NCBI GenBank assembly: GCA_032622095.1
Contig: CP136068.1
Coordinates: 183,834,796-183,898,795 of the forward strand
Length of the DNA: 64,000 nucleotides
From: Siphonodentalium dalli
Taxonomy: Eukaryota; Mollusca; Scaphopoda; Gadilida; Siphonodentaliidae
Direction of reading: 5' to 3'
Shown: positions 33,990 through 44,699 of the stretch, one piece after another
Layout: every line of letters begins with the position of its first letter
How positions within the stretch are numbered: the stretch's first letter is position 1
Notes under the pieces: generated by a model
What the model was told of the DNA's origin: nothing
Database searches by the model: none
The model's input: only the letters and a program-made list of their open reading frames with translations
Made by a program: the position numbers and the translations under genes

Positions 33990-35275
33990 CATACAGACCT
34001 GTTAGACATCTTGACATAAGTATTCATACTGACCTGTCTGTTATATTGTCCCGGTGTAGCATTACAATGGCATTGCGTCGGTTGAATAAATGTGTTTCGC
34101 AATAACGGATGTACACTCAGTATTCATACATACCTGTCTCACATCTTGTCCCGATAACGGATGTAACGTAAGTATTCATACAGACCTGTCTGACATCTTG
34201 ACATAAGTATTCAAACAGACCCGTCTGACATCTTGACATAAGTATTCATACGGACCTGTCTGACATATTGTCCCGGTGTAGCATTACAATGGCATTGCGT
34301 CCGTTGAATAAATGTGTTTCCCGATAACGGACGATTAATCAGTATTCATACAAACCTTCTGACATCTTGTCCCGGTGTAGCCCGATAACGGATGTAACAT
34401 AAGTATTCATACAGACCTGTCTGACAACTTGTCCATGTGTAGCCCGACAACGGATGTAACATAAGTATTCATACAGACCTGTCTGACATCTTGTTCCGAT
34501 AACGGATGAAACATATTAGGTATTCATACAGACCTGTCTGACATCTTGTTCCGATAACGGATGTAACATATTAAGTATTCATACAAACCTGTCTGACATA
34601 TTGTCCCTGTGTAGCCCGACAACGGATGTAACATAAGTATTCATACAGACCTGTCTTGCATCTTGTCCCGATAACCGATGTAACATACGTATTCACACAT
34701 ACGTGTCTGACATCTTATCCCGACAACGGATGTACAATCAGTATTCATACAGACCTGTCTGACATCTTGTCCCTGTGTAGCCCGATATCGGATGTAACAT
34801 ACGTATTCATACAGACCTGTCTGACATCTTGTCCCGATAACGGATGTACACTCAGTATCCATACAGACCTGTCTGATATCTTGTCCCGGTGTAGCCTGAT
34901 AACGGATGTAAAATAAGTATTCATACAGACCTGTCTGACATCTTGTCCCGATAACGGATGTAACGTAAGTATTCATACAGACCCGTCTGACATATCTTGT
35001 CCCGATAACGGATGTACACTCAGTATTCACACAGACCTGCCTAACATTTTGTCCCGGTGTAGCCCGATAACGGATGTAATATAACTATTCATACAGACCT
35101 GTCTGACATCTTGTCCCGACAACGGATGTAACATAATTATTCATACAGACCTGTCTGACATTTGTCCCGATAACGGATGTAACATAAGTATTCATCCAGA
35201 GCTGTCCGACATCTTGACCCGATAACGGATGTAACATAAGTATTCATACAGACCTGTCTGACATCATGACATAAT
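33990..35275 (-). repeat. Orphan tandem array of EGF exon ends with 5' splice sites, ~25 copies of ~52 bp
   Basis: On the minus strand each unit holds 9-28 nt of the 3' end of an EGF exon (reading ...TGTCAGACAG), a GT donor (GTCTGT or GTTTGT/GTATGT forms) and about 25-40 nt of intron ('gaatacttatgttacatccg'). The exon-end motif at 33999 lies 124 bp before the GACGTC block, the spacing found after real EGF exons. No full EGF exon exists anywhere in the array, and it ends against the palindrome at 35281. It looks like the place of a former EGF exon whose body was lost while its junction expanded. Confidence 0.85.
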
Positions 35276-35280
35276 ATAAA

Positions 35281-35416
35281 TTACACGGCTTGTTGATGGG
35301 GGATACGGTGTGGTATGCCCCGGTAGATGCTCGTATCCCCCGAGGCGATAGCCGAGGGGGATACGAGAGTCGACCGGGGCATACCACACCGTATCCCCCA
35401 TCAACAAGCCGTGTAA
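35281..35416. repeat. 136-bp palindrome with perfect 44-nt arms and an inner hairpin
   Basis: 35281-35324 is the exact reverse complement of 35373-35416 ('ttacacggcttgttgatggg' at the left end). Inside, 35330-35341 pairs with 35356-35367 ('ctcgtatccccc'), leaving a 14-nt loop. It could extrude as a cruciform or fold as a long RNA hairpin. A single-stranded relative of the arm ('gggatacggcgtggtatg') occurs at about 38049, so the sequence is mobile or duplicated. Confidence 0.9.
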
Positions 35417-35419
35417 TGT

Positions 35420-35738
35420 ATTTATCCCCGGTCAAAATTAACAAGATATTCCCACAGACATAAAGCGCGGAAACGAGCCACGAACAGTAACTCTATTTGA
35501 TTAGACTGCTCATACGATGAATATATTTATATAGCTGTTTCCACAATTTGTCTATAAATACTTGCTGGCCTCGCTTACTTTTGGAATCTATATGTTAGAC
35601 GATATAAAAGAGAGCAAGACACTTCATAAATAGTAATGGTAAATGAGTCAGACAACCTAAATAAATGAAGCAAGAGTAGCAAGATAACATCACACCAGGA
35701 ATCAACGTGGCTTTGAAAGATGTACATTAGACCTTCAA
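35420..35738. other. Unannotated stretch between the palindrome and the 88-bp array
   Basis: No exon or repeat is recognised. Confidence 0.35.
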
Positions 35739-35739
35739 A

Positions 35740-38008
35740 CTTTTGCCGGGTCATAAAAATTATACTAGGGGCATACGAGATTGTTATGACCTTGTAAAAT
35801 CTCTCTTCTCTATATGGCGACGACAATTTTTTGCGGGGTAATATCACGTTTACACGGGGCATACGAGATTGTTATGACCCGTTTAAAATCTGTCTTCTCT
35901 ATATAGCGACGACAATTTTTGCGGGATAATATCAGTTTTACACGGGGCATACGAGATTGTTATGACCTTGTACAAAATGTCTTCTCCATATAGCGACGAC
36001 AATTTTTGCGGGGTAATATAAGTTTTACACGGGGCATACGAGATTGTTATGACCCGTGTAAAATCTGTCTTCTCTATATAGCGACGACAATTTTTGCGGG
36101 GTAATATCACTTTTACACGGGGCATACGAGATTGTTATGACCCGTGTAAAATCTGTCTTCTCTATATAGCGACGACAATTTTTGCGGAATAATATCAGTT
36201 TTACACGGGGCATACGAGATTGTTATGACCTTGTAAAATTTGTCTTCTCTATATAGCGACGACAATTTTTGCGGGGTAATATAAGTTTTATACGGGGCAC
36301 ACGAGATTGTTATGACCCGTGTAAAATCTGTCTTCTCTATATAGCGACGACAATTTTTGCGGGGTAATATCAGTTTTACACGGGGCATACGAGATTGTTA
36401 TGACCCGTGTAAAATCTGTCTTCTCTATATAGCGACGACAATTTTTGCGGGGTAATATCAGTTTTACACGGGGCATACGAGATTGTTATGACCCGTGTAA
36501 AATCTGTCTTCTCTATATAGCGACGACAATTTTTGCGGGGTAATATAAGTTTTACACGGGGCTTACGAGATTGTTATGACCTTGTAAAATATGTCTTCTC
36601 TATATAGCGACGACAATTTTTGCGGGGTAATATCAGTTTTACACGGGGCATACGAGATTGTTATGACCTTGTAAAATATGTCTTCTTTATATCGCGACGA
36701 CAATTTTTGCGGGGTAATATCAATTTTACATGGGGCATACGAGATTGTTATGACCTTGTAAAATCTGTCTGCTCTATATAGCGACACGACTATTTTTGCG
36801 GGGTAATATCAGTTTTACACGGGGCATACGAGATTGTTATGACCCGTGTAAAATCTGTCTTCTCTATATAGCGACGACAATTTTTGCGGGGTAATATAAG
36901 TTTTACACGGGGCTTACGAGATTGTTATGACCTTGTAAAATATGTCTTCTCTATATAGCGACGACAATTTTTGCGGGGTAATATCAGTTTTACACGGGGC
37001 ATACGAGATTGTTATGACCTTGTAAAATATGTCTTCTTTATATAGCGACGACAATTTTTGCGGGGTAATATCAATTTTACATGGGGCATACGAGATTGTT
37101 ATGACCTTGTAAAATCTGTCTGCTCTATATAGCGACACGACAATTTTTGCGGGGTAATATCAGTTTTACACGGGGCATACGAGATTGTTATGACCCGTGT
37201 AAAATCTGTCTTCTCTATATAGCGACGACAATTTTTGCGGGGTAATATAAGTTTTACACGGGGCATACAAGATGTGAAAAACATAACCATTTGCGGAAGA
37301 GATTTTTCACTGAAATAGGAGTTCACCAACCAATTTTCGTAAACTTTGATGAAATAGAAAAGTTCATATTCCTCATGAAGGCTGAACACCCGAGCATATG
37401 CAATGATCTGTAACATGGTTCGGCAGTTTTCCGCAAATAATTGAGAATATAGTGTTGAGTTACAAATACATGTTATATATATTTATATGAAATTGTCTTG
37501 ACTTGTGTTTAAATTATCTGTATTATGACAACTGCCCCGCGTGGGTGTATTATGTCAATAAAAATGTTAATGTTAATGTTAATACGAGATTGTTATGACC
37601 TTGTAAAATATGTCTTCTCTATATAGCAACGACAATTTTTGCGGGGTAATATCAGTTTTACACGGGGCATACTAGATTGTTATGACCTTGTAAAATCTGT
37701 CTTCTCTATATAGCGACGACAATTTTTGCGGGGTAATATCACTTTTACACGGGGCATACGAGATTGTTATGACCTTGTAAAATCTTTCTTCTCTATATAG
37801 CGACGACAATTTTTGCGGGGTAATATAAGTTTTACACGGGGCATACGAGATTGTTATGACCTTGTAAAATCTGTCTTCTCTATATAGCGACGACAATTTT
37901 TGCGGGGTAATATCACTTTTACACGGGACATACGAGATTGTTATGACCCGTGTAAAATCTGTCTTATCTATATAGCGACGACAATTTTTGCGGGGTAATA
38001 CGAAATAA
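35740..38008. repeat. 88-bp tandem array with a hairpin in each unit, ~22 copies in two blocks
   Basis: Units contain 'ttttacacgggg', 'catacgagattgttatga', 'cccgtgtaaaa', 'tctatatagcgacgac' and 'aatttttgcggggtaat'. The first and third pieces form an 11-bp stem with a ~19-nt loop. About half of the units carry 'ccttgtaaaa' instead, which breaks the stem. Blocks at 35740-37269 (~17 copies) and 37582-38008 (~5 copies) are separated by a retrotransposon fragment. A two-unit higher-order repeat is visible at 36540-36780 and 36890-37135. Minus-strand frames with 'KLSSLYREDRFY' are products of the array. Confidence 0.95.
37270..37581 (+). mobile_element. 5'-truncated non-LTR retrotransposon 3' end
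   Basis: A 312-bp insertion in the 88-bp array. It opens with 48 codons without a stop (37270-37413), reading like the C-terminal end of an ORF2 protein (RFFTEIGVHQP ... KAEHPSICNDL), then a 3' UTR with 'aataaaaatg' and a short tail of 'aatgtt' repeats. Simple-repeat tails are usual for CR1/L2/RTE-type elements. 'atac' flanks both sides and may be a very short target duplication. Confidence 0.7.
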
Positions 38009-38109
38009 GTGTTTCCTGTTTAGTTAACATATATCGAACAAGAACACCGGGATACGGCGTGGTATGGCCCTAGAAGACCAATGGTGCCTAAGAAGGCTTA
38101 CAATTCTAC

Positions 38110-38242
38110 AGAGGGGATAAGTATTCATACATACCTGTCTGACACGGGTGTACAATAAGTATTCATACAGACCTGTCTGACATATTAACATAAGTATGAA
38201 TACATACCTATCTGTCATCTTGACATAAGTATTCATACATAC
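38110..38242 (-). repeat. Short donor-junction array at the EGF-15 donor, 3-4 copies
   Basis: Units with 'cagacctgtctgac' or 'catacctgtctgac' at about 38134, 38170 and 38205 precede the true exon end at 38243. They are spaced ~35 bp apart and have GTATGT or GTCTGT donors. It is the same kind of array as at 48 kb, at an earlier stage of expansion. Confidence 0.75.
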
Positions 38243-38359
38243 CTGTCTGACATCTTGTCCCACTGTAGCCGGTCCCGATGCAGGAACACGAATAATAATT
38301 GACTCTGTTGAAGCAATATCCTCCGTTCAGACATGGATTGGACGAGCATTCGTTGATGT
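38243..38359 (-). CDS. EGF-like exon EGF-15
   Basis: 117 bp, phase 1-1. [22 protein letters not shown], then [11 protein letters not shown]. The donor is G|GTATGT and the acceptor AG is at 38361-38360 after 'cattt'. It has Tyr/Tyr in the third loop like EGF-11 to EGF-14, placing it in the left-hand subfamily. Its closest relative is EGF-14, 645 bp away, with which it shares intron sequence on both sides. Confidence 0.93.
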
Positions 38360-38887
38360 CTGAAATGGTGCAATGTAGGAACAAAACGGTAACATATGTG
38401 TATGTACAGCATACATGTACGTGAACATATCCCATTGGTGTCCATTCAGGCATGTAGCCAGTCAGCATATCAATAGTAGTAAAATATATTGGTCACAAAT
38501 AAGATATCTTCCAAGTTGCATTGCATTCTGAAGACCACATCTGATTTGTATATAAAGCGGTGAATGTATACCCAACACTCCATGGGTGTATTCGAACCCG
38601 TATTCCTATATGTTCGCGAACGACGGGTCACCAAGACGAAGTGTATGCAGCTTAGGACCTGTCTGTATGTCTGTTCATTAAATTTCTCCCAGACCCTGGA
38701 CCGAGTTCAAGCAAATTTGGTGTGGTGCCTCAGGGTACCCTGGAGCATGGCATAATGGCGTGGGTTTAAAAAAAATTAATTTAATTTAAAAACCAAAAAA
38801 AAATTTTTTAGCAAAGAGTTAGTTAAATCTAAATAAATATATTCATACAGACCTATCTGTCATCTTGACATAAGTATTCATACATAC

Positions 38888-39004
38888 CTGTCTGACATCT
38901 TGTCCCACTGTAGCCGGTCCCGGTGCAGGAACACGAATAATAATTGGCTCTGTTGGAGCAAACTCCTCCGTTCAGACATGGATTGGACGAGCATTCGTTG
39001 ATGT
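38888..39004 (-). CDS. EGF-like exon EGF-14
   Basis: 117 bp, phase 1-1. [33 protein letters not shown]. The donor is G|GTATGT, and one extra junction copy lies at about 38846-38860. It joins the reading frame of its neighbours through GAC (Asp) at the seam. It differs from EGF-15 at about six residues, mostly in the second and third loops. Confidence 0.93.
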
Positions 39005-39576
39005 CTGAAATGGTGCAATGTAGGAACAAAACGGTAACATATGTGTATGTCCAGCATACATGTACGTGGACATATCCCCTTGGTGTTCATTCAAGCATGT
39101 AGCCACTCAGCATATCATTAGTATTAAAATATATTGGTCACAAATAAGATATCTTCCAAGTTACATCGCATTCTGAAGACCACATCTGATTTGTATATAA
39201 AGCGGTGAATGTATACCCAACACTCCATGGGTGTATTCGAACCCGTGTTCATATATGTTCGGGTCACCATGACGACATGTATACAGCTTAGGACCTGTCT
39301 GTATGTCTGTTCATTAAATTTCTCCCAGACCCTGGACCGAGTTCTTCCAAATTTGGTGTGGTGCCTCGGGGTACCCTGGTGCATGGTATAATGGCGTTGG
39401 TTTAAAAAATTTAAAAATTTAAAAACCAAAAAAAATTAATTCAGCAAGGAGTTACTAGTAGTTAAATCTAAATAAATATATTTGTTTAATTTAAATTTTG
39501 TGCTAAATAAAACTGTTTAAACATTAAAATGTTTGAATCAAAATCTGCGCAAATTTATCGCACATAGGGAATAGTG

Positions 39577-40461
39577 TAGGAATTCATTGGAATCCAGTTT
39601 ATAATTGCATATTATATGCAATCTCAGAAAGTATGACATTTTTAACAGCACTTTCTAGAGATATATTGAGTTATACCTGAATCACAAGGAGTCGATATCG
39701 CGCCATCCCGATGTGAGGCGTGTGTAGCGGCTGTCATGTCATCGGTCTGTTCCAACCAATTTTTGCTTGTTTGTGTCCAGGGTCGTTCATTGAATGCGAG
39801 ATTGTGATAATTCAAATTGCTACTAATTTTGCTGGTTTGGTCTTTGGCTGGGTGACATGTGCTTCCATTCAGCTGTAACGTCTAAACCCATGTTTACACT
39901 TCACGTGCATTTTTATTTTGCATATTTTATGCAAACTCCGATCGCCCTCGTCCAGCAAATAATGTCATACACATATGTAGCGGAACTACGGTCGGCTACA
40001 TTCACGAAGAAACAAGGTCGAATCGCCCACTATAGCCTGGCAATTAATTATCTTGAAAGGCGCTGTTATTTTCAGGTGAAGCCATCGGAGTTTGCATAAT
40101 ATATGCAAAATAAAATTGCATGCGAAGTGTAAACATGGGTTCAGACGTTACAGCTGAATGGAAGCACATGTCACCCAATATAAGACCAAACAATGAAAAG
40201 TATCTGCAGTTTGGCTTATCATAACTCGAATTAAATGAGCGAACCTGGACACATCAAACCAGCAAACGTTGATTGGAAGCCTGGAACAGACCGGTTACAT
40301 TAAAGCCAATAGATACGCTTCATAGCGGGTTGGCGCAAAATAGACACATTGTGCTTCAAGTATTACTCAATATATCTTTAGAAAGCGCTGGTACAAAGGT
40401 CGTGCTTTCTGAGGTTGCATACAATATGCAATTTGAAACTGCAATCAACTGAATTAGATCA
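39577..40461. mobile_element. Large foldback element with ~370-nt arms
   Basis: Left arm 39577-39948 and right arm 40085-40461 are inverted, imperfect copies. Matching landmarks include 'attgcatattatatgcaat' (39606) with its counterpart near 40420, 'gatatattgagttatac' with 'tattactcaatatatc', and 'catgtttacacttc' with 'gaagtgtaaacatg'. The spacer is about 136 bp. No transposase is present. A partial copy occurs at 49340-49570. The element lies in the intron between EGF-13 and EGF-14. Confidence 0.8.
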
Positions 40462-40805
40462 CCAAAGTGCAAAAAGAACATTGCACGCAAACTGGAATTA
40501 TGCATACATAATGTCTAATGATTTAAATTGCTCTGCCCGCCCCTGGTGAGTCGGCTGCTCTAAAACAAAGACACGAAACACTTGCACAACCTTAATATAT
40601 AGTCATGTGGATTGTTAGCTATACATACACCGTTGTATATTCCAAAACACAATTGCTTGTACAATTGATGAGTAGTGGATGGCGTGATTATCTAATCCAC
40701 ACCATTATATTATATCACGAAAAGGACAATCGTTGACTGTGAATTGTTTAATAATATATTTGCAATAGTTTTGATTTAAATGTGATAAAAAGAGTTAACT
40801 ATTCG

Positions 40806-40835
40806 GACGTCAATGCGACCGGGTTGGTGACGTCA
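40806..40835. promoter_or_regulatory. Paired GACGTC motif block, copy 2
   Basis: Both GACGTC palindromes are intact. It lies 124 bp past the donor side of EGF-13. Confidence 0.4.
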
Positions 40836-40958
40836 TTATCTCTATAGTTCAACAGTACAGTCAACGTATGGCCAATGATAATACACACTCAATGGCATTG
40901 CTTCCGTTGCATAAATGTGTTTCCCAATAACGGATGTAACGTAAGTATTCATACAGAC

Positions 40959-41075
40959 CTGTTTGACATCTTGACCCGGTGTAGCCGGTCCCGGCGCAGG
41001 AACAATAATAATAATTAGCTCTGTTGTAGCAATACCCTCCGTTCAGACATGGATTGGACGAACATTCGTTGATGT
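40959..41075 (-). CDS. EGF-like exon EGF-13
   Basis: 117 bp, phase 1-1. [39 protein letters not shown]. The donor is G|GTCTGT. It differs from EGF-12 by a single residue (Ala/Ser after the fifth cysteine), which shows very recent duplication or gene conversion. The GACGTC block lies 124 bp into the intron that follows. Confidence 0.94.
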
Positions 41076-42213
41076 CTGTAATGGTGCAAAGTATGAAAAT
41101 ATAAACAATATTATATTCACCAGGTTGATGCATAATATAGTGCAACATATGTAAAATATCCGGGGGTTCTTCTCTTGGTACACCACGGTATACCATATTA
41201 TACCAGGGTATAGTCACTGGCACAATCCCATTAGTAACCCTGTATAGCATGGTATTACCCATGCAGGGACGTAGCTAGTTGGTCTCCGTTTTGGGAATTC
41301 CAACTGCACCCTCCCCCTGAAATCAGAATCAGACCAAACACAGGTTTTTGGGCATTCCATGGAACCATGGCACTATATACCCGGTATCAGACAATTTAGA
41401 AAATTGCATAAATGCTAACATTTAGTGGTCTAATTGCAGAGAAGTTGACACGGCCACGGGCGATAAACCAGAAAATGTCCGGCCGACCATGGTTCGGCCC
41501 AATGTGAGAACATTTTTAAATCTGAATAATAAATCGCAAAATCTAGCATCTAGACTGGCCTCAAGCTTTCCCTAGTGTTACCCCCTTTGGTTGGATAATA
41601 CCCAACTAATGATCATTTCAGTCCACATTTTTGACATAATGTGGTAAAATATGGTTTTCTTAATTAACAGTTTTGTATTGGCCATGGGAGGGGATTGGGA
41701 CACACCGGGCCGACCATTTTAAATCTGAACAAGAAAATCGCAAAATCATAGCATCTAGACTGGCCCCTTGCTTCCCTGGTGTTGAAAATTTCCAACCTGA
41801 CACCCCCTAAGGTTGGCAATTTTCCAACTGATGGCCATTTCAGTTCAATATTTTGACCAAAAGTAGGTGTATATGCAAATGTTGGTCTGAAACAACAAAT
41901 CCCCCCTTATAAATTATTGGATAAAATCAAACTACAAGAACAATTTCAAACATATTATAGTTGTGAAATTTCCAACTAATGTTGTGTCAGGTATATAATG
42001 TCCAACTGTTGGAGGTGAGACACCCCCCCCCCCGTGGGGCCCCGTCGCCACGTCCATGTACCCACGTGCACGGCTGATATCACATATGTGGTACCGGGGT
42101 GTTTCGACCGTGCATTCAACGCATGGCAAACAGTAGTACACATTCAATGGCTTTGCTTCCATTGAATAAATGTGTTTCCCGATAATTGATATAAAATAAG
42201 TGTTCATACAGAC

Positions 42214-42330
42214 CTGTTTGACATCTTGACCCGGTGTAGCCGGTCCCGGAGCAGGAACAATAATAATAATTGGCTCTGTTGTAACAATATCCTCCGTTCA
42301 GACATGGATTGGACGAACATTCATTGATGT
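42214..42330 (-). CDS. EGF-like exon EGF-12
   Basis: 117 bp, phase 1-1. Nearly identical to EGF-13, with [11 protein letters not shown] at the end. The donor is G|GTCTGT and the acceptor is 'catttcag'. Consensus positions for Ca binding (D-x-N-E-C) and for Asn beta-hydroxylation (C-x-N-x4-Y-x-C) are both present. Confidence 0.94.
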
Positions 42331-43365
42331 CTGAAATGGTGCAAAGTGTGAAAAAATAAACAATATTATATTCACCAGGTTGATGCATAATACAGTGCAA
42401 CATATGTAAAATATCCGGGGGTTCATCGCTTGGTACACCACGGTATACCATGTTATACCAGGGTATAGTCACTGGCACAATCCCATTAGTAACCATGTAT
42501 AGCATGGTAGTACCCATACATGGATGTGGCTAGTTGGTATCCGTTAGGAATTCGAACTGCACCCTCCCCCTAAAATAAGAATCAGACCAAACACAGGTTT
42601 TTTGGGCATTCCATGGAACCATGGCACTATATACACGGTATCAGTAAATTTAGAAAGATGAACCTGAAAATTGCATAAATGCTAACATTTAGTGGTCTAA
42701 TTGCAGAGAAGTTGACACGACCACGGGCGATAGACCAGGAAATATCCGGCCGACGATGGTTCGGCCCGATGTGAGAATGTTTTTTAATCTGAATAAGAAA
42801 ATCGCAAAATCTAGCATCTAGACTGGCCTCAAGCTTTTCCTAGTGTTGGGAATTTCAAACGTGTTACCCCCTTTGGTTGGATAATACCCAACTAATGATC
42901 ATTTCAGTCCACATTTTTGACATAATGTGGTAAAATATGGTTTTCTTAAAGTAATTAGCAGTTTTTATTGGCCATGGGGAGGGATTGGGACACACCGTGC
43001 CGACCATTTTAAATATGGTGTTAAAAATTTCCAACCTGACACCCCCTAAGGTTGGCAATTTTCCAACTGATGGCCATTTCAGTTCAACATTTTGACCAAA
43101 AGTAGGTGTATATGCAAATGTTGGTCTGAAACAACAAATCCCCCCTTATAAATGGATGTTGGGGTGAGACACCCCCCCCCCGCCGGTGGGGCCCCGTTGC
43201 CACGTCGATGTACCCACGTGCACGGCTGATATCACATATGTGGTACCGGGGTATTTCGACCGTGCATTCAACGCATGGCAAACAGTAATACACATTTAAT
43301 GGCATTGCTTCCATTGAATAAATGTGTTTCCCGATAACGGATGTAAAATAAGTATTCATACAGAC

Positions 43366-43482
43366 CTGTTTGACATCTTGACCCGGTGTAGCCGGTCCCG
43401 GTGCAGGAACAATAATAATAATTGGCTCTGTTGTAGCAGACTCCTCCGTTCAGACACGGATTTGACGAACATTCATTGATGT
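43366..43482 (-). CDS. EGF-like exon EGF-11
   Basis: 117 bp, phase 1-1. [28 protein letters not shown]. The donor is G|GTCTGT and the acceptor AG is at 43484-43483. It is the right-hand member of the 1.2-kb module group; the intron on its acceptor side no longer matches the module. Confidence 0.93.
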
Positions 43483-43499
43483 CTGAAATGGTGCAAAGT

Positions 43500-43890
43500 G
43501 TCTGATAGTACATAAGATAGTATAGTTATGGGTATATGTGTTACTGGATCTAGGATAAACTTCCTTTCCCCAGTGATTGTAACTGCTAGGGTTAATTATA
43601 CAAGTGAGAACAGTACGTGAGAGATATGAATGATGTAGTATAATAACACACAAGCATAATTACAAGATCATATTCTTAATTGTTTATGACTGGTAGCAAC
43701 CATACGTATAGTCGAGGGAGGACCAAACCAGTGTCATATTATAGTAGACAGTATGGCTCTCTTTTCTTGTTCAAAATGAATTCATCGAAATATGCAACCG
43801 TGTTTGTTATAGTCAATACCCCAAGCTGTTGTGTACCGAGAAGATTCTGTCTGCATATATAGTAGAATAATCTAGTTTAATATGACACGA
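43500..43890. other. Unannotated intron stretch
   Basis: No array or exon is recognised. The short frame at 43680-43862 has no domain. Confidence 0.35.
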
Positions 43891-43894
43891 GACA

Positions 43895-44320
43895 ATTTAT
43901 AACGGCACCAACGGAAACGCGGTAGAGTACCATAGCACAGTATCACTGTACCACGGTAATACCAACTGTGACATGGTATTGTATCATGATGTATATAAAT
44001 TTAACGCGGTAGTACCATATTGCCACGGTACCATATGGTACAGTACCGTAGGATTATTCCATGGTACCATGGTAGTTCAATGGTAAATTTAGCTTTATCG
44101 TGGTAGTACCATGTTACCACCATGGTATTACCACGGTAGTACCATGGTAGTACGAACTGTAGCATGGTATAGTACCATGGTAGATATAAATTTAACGTGA
44201 TAGTACAATGGCATTACCATAATATCATGGTACAGTGTCGTAGTAGTATCCCATCTTAGTATCATGGTAAATTTCACTTTTGCTACAACAGTAGTACACA
44301 GGTAGTACTATGGTACGAAC
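43895..44320. repeat. 'accatggta / taccacggta' palindromic repeat region
   Basis: The 10-bp words 'taccatggta', 'taccacggta' and 'ggtagtacca' recur every 15-40 bp in both orientations. The whole stretch is rich in self-complementary sequence. It ends at the MADF-domain fragment. Confidence 0.75.
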
Positions 44321-44327
44321 TGTTGTG

Positions 44328-44483
44328 ATACATGCGTTTTACATGAGTCTTGATCTCATCCCATGAATTTGGGCATTTATGGGCGTCATTGTGGCTCGGG
44401 TGCTTTGGATTGTACAAAATGTATTGGTTATATAGTTTTATGAGATGTTCGTCGTAACCGATTTCATAAACTTCCTTCGGCAT
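44328..44483 (-). CDS. MADF-domain fragment (Adf-1-type DNA-binding), partial
   Basis: A minus-strand frame with ATG at 44483 (context 'gaagATGccg') encodes DEHLIKLYNQY, LYNPKHPSHND and SWDEIKTHV. This is the spacing of the first two helices of a MADF domain, which binds DNA in Adf-1-like proteins and in partner proteins of Harbinger-type transposons. The third helix is missing: past about 44328 the frame runs into the palindromic repeat region. Upstream, 'tgacgtca' (about 44556) and a G-rich stretch could be promoter or 5' UTR. It may be a first exon, since a possible donor GTAAAA follows ACTCAT, or a broken copy. It lies inside the intron between EGF-10 and EGF-11 on the same strand. Confidence 0.55.
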
Positions 44484-44699
44484 CTTCAACTGTCCAAAAA
44501 CTAAACTAGCGCAATGCCAACTTTCTGCGACATACCAAATAAAATGGCATTTACATGACGTCACTCGGAATTCGCCATCACGACGCAGAGCGTTCACGCA
44601 CGATTTACTTATTATTTAGTGAAGTCGTCTGCTAAAATTATGTAAATGGTCCATGCTGCCTCTGCTGTTTGAAACAATGCGCCTTTTGTCTTTTCCAAT

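Larger units (their letters stand above)
38243..39480 (-). repeat. Tandem duplication of an exon-plus-intron module (~645 bp, two copies)
   Basis: 38208-38820 matches 38853-39470: EGF exon, acceptor intron with 'catgtacgtg', then 'ccaacactccatgggtgtat', 'tctcccagaccctggaccga', 'gtggtgcctc', ending in an A-rich stretch. EGF-14 and EGF-15 are therefore recent duplicates. Confidence 0.9.
40930..43365 (-). repeat. ~1.2-kb exon-plus-intron module in tandem
   Basis: Exons EGF-13, EGF-12 and EGF-11 start 1255 and 1152 bp apart. The introns between them match over long stretches ('ggtataccatgttatacca', 'gttgacacggccacgggcg', 'ttccaactgatggccatttc', poly-C, 'ccacgtgcacggctgatatc'). Confidence 0.9.

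Noticed and set aside
35740-38008. Minus-strand frames with KLSSLYREDRFY repeats
   Set aside because: Generated by the 88-bp array; the period is not a multiple of three, so the frame cannot stay open.
38585-38620. B-box-like text ('gggttcgaatac' on the minus strand)
   Set aside because: No A box or tRNA-like fold upstream; it is part of the duplicated EGF module. Not called as tRNA or SINE.
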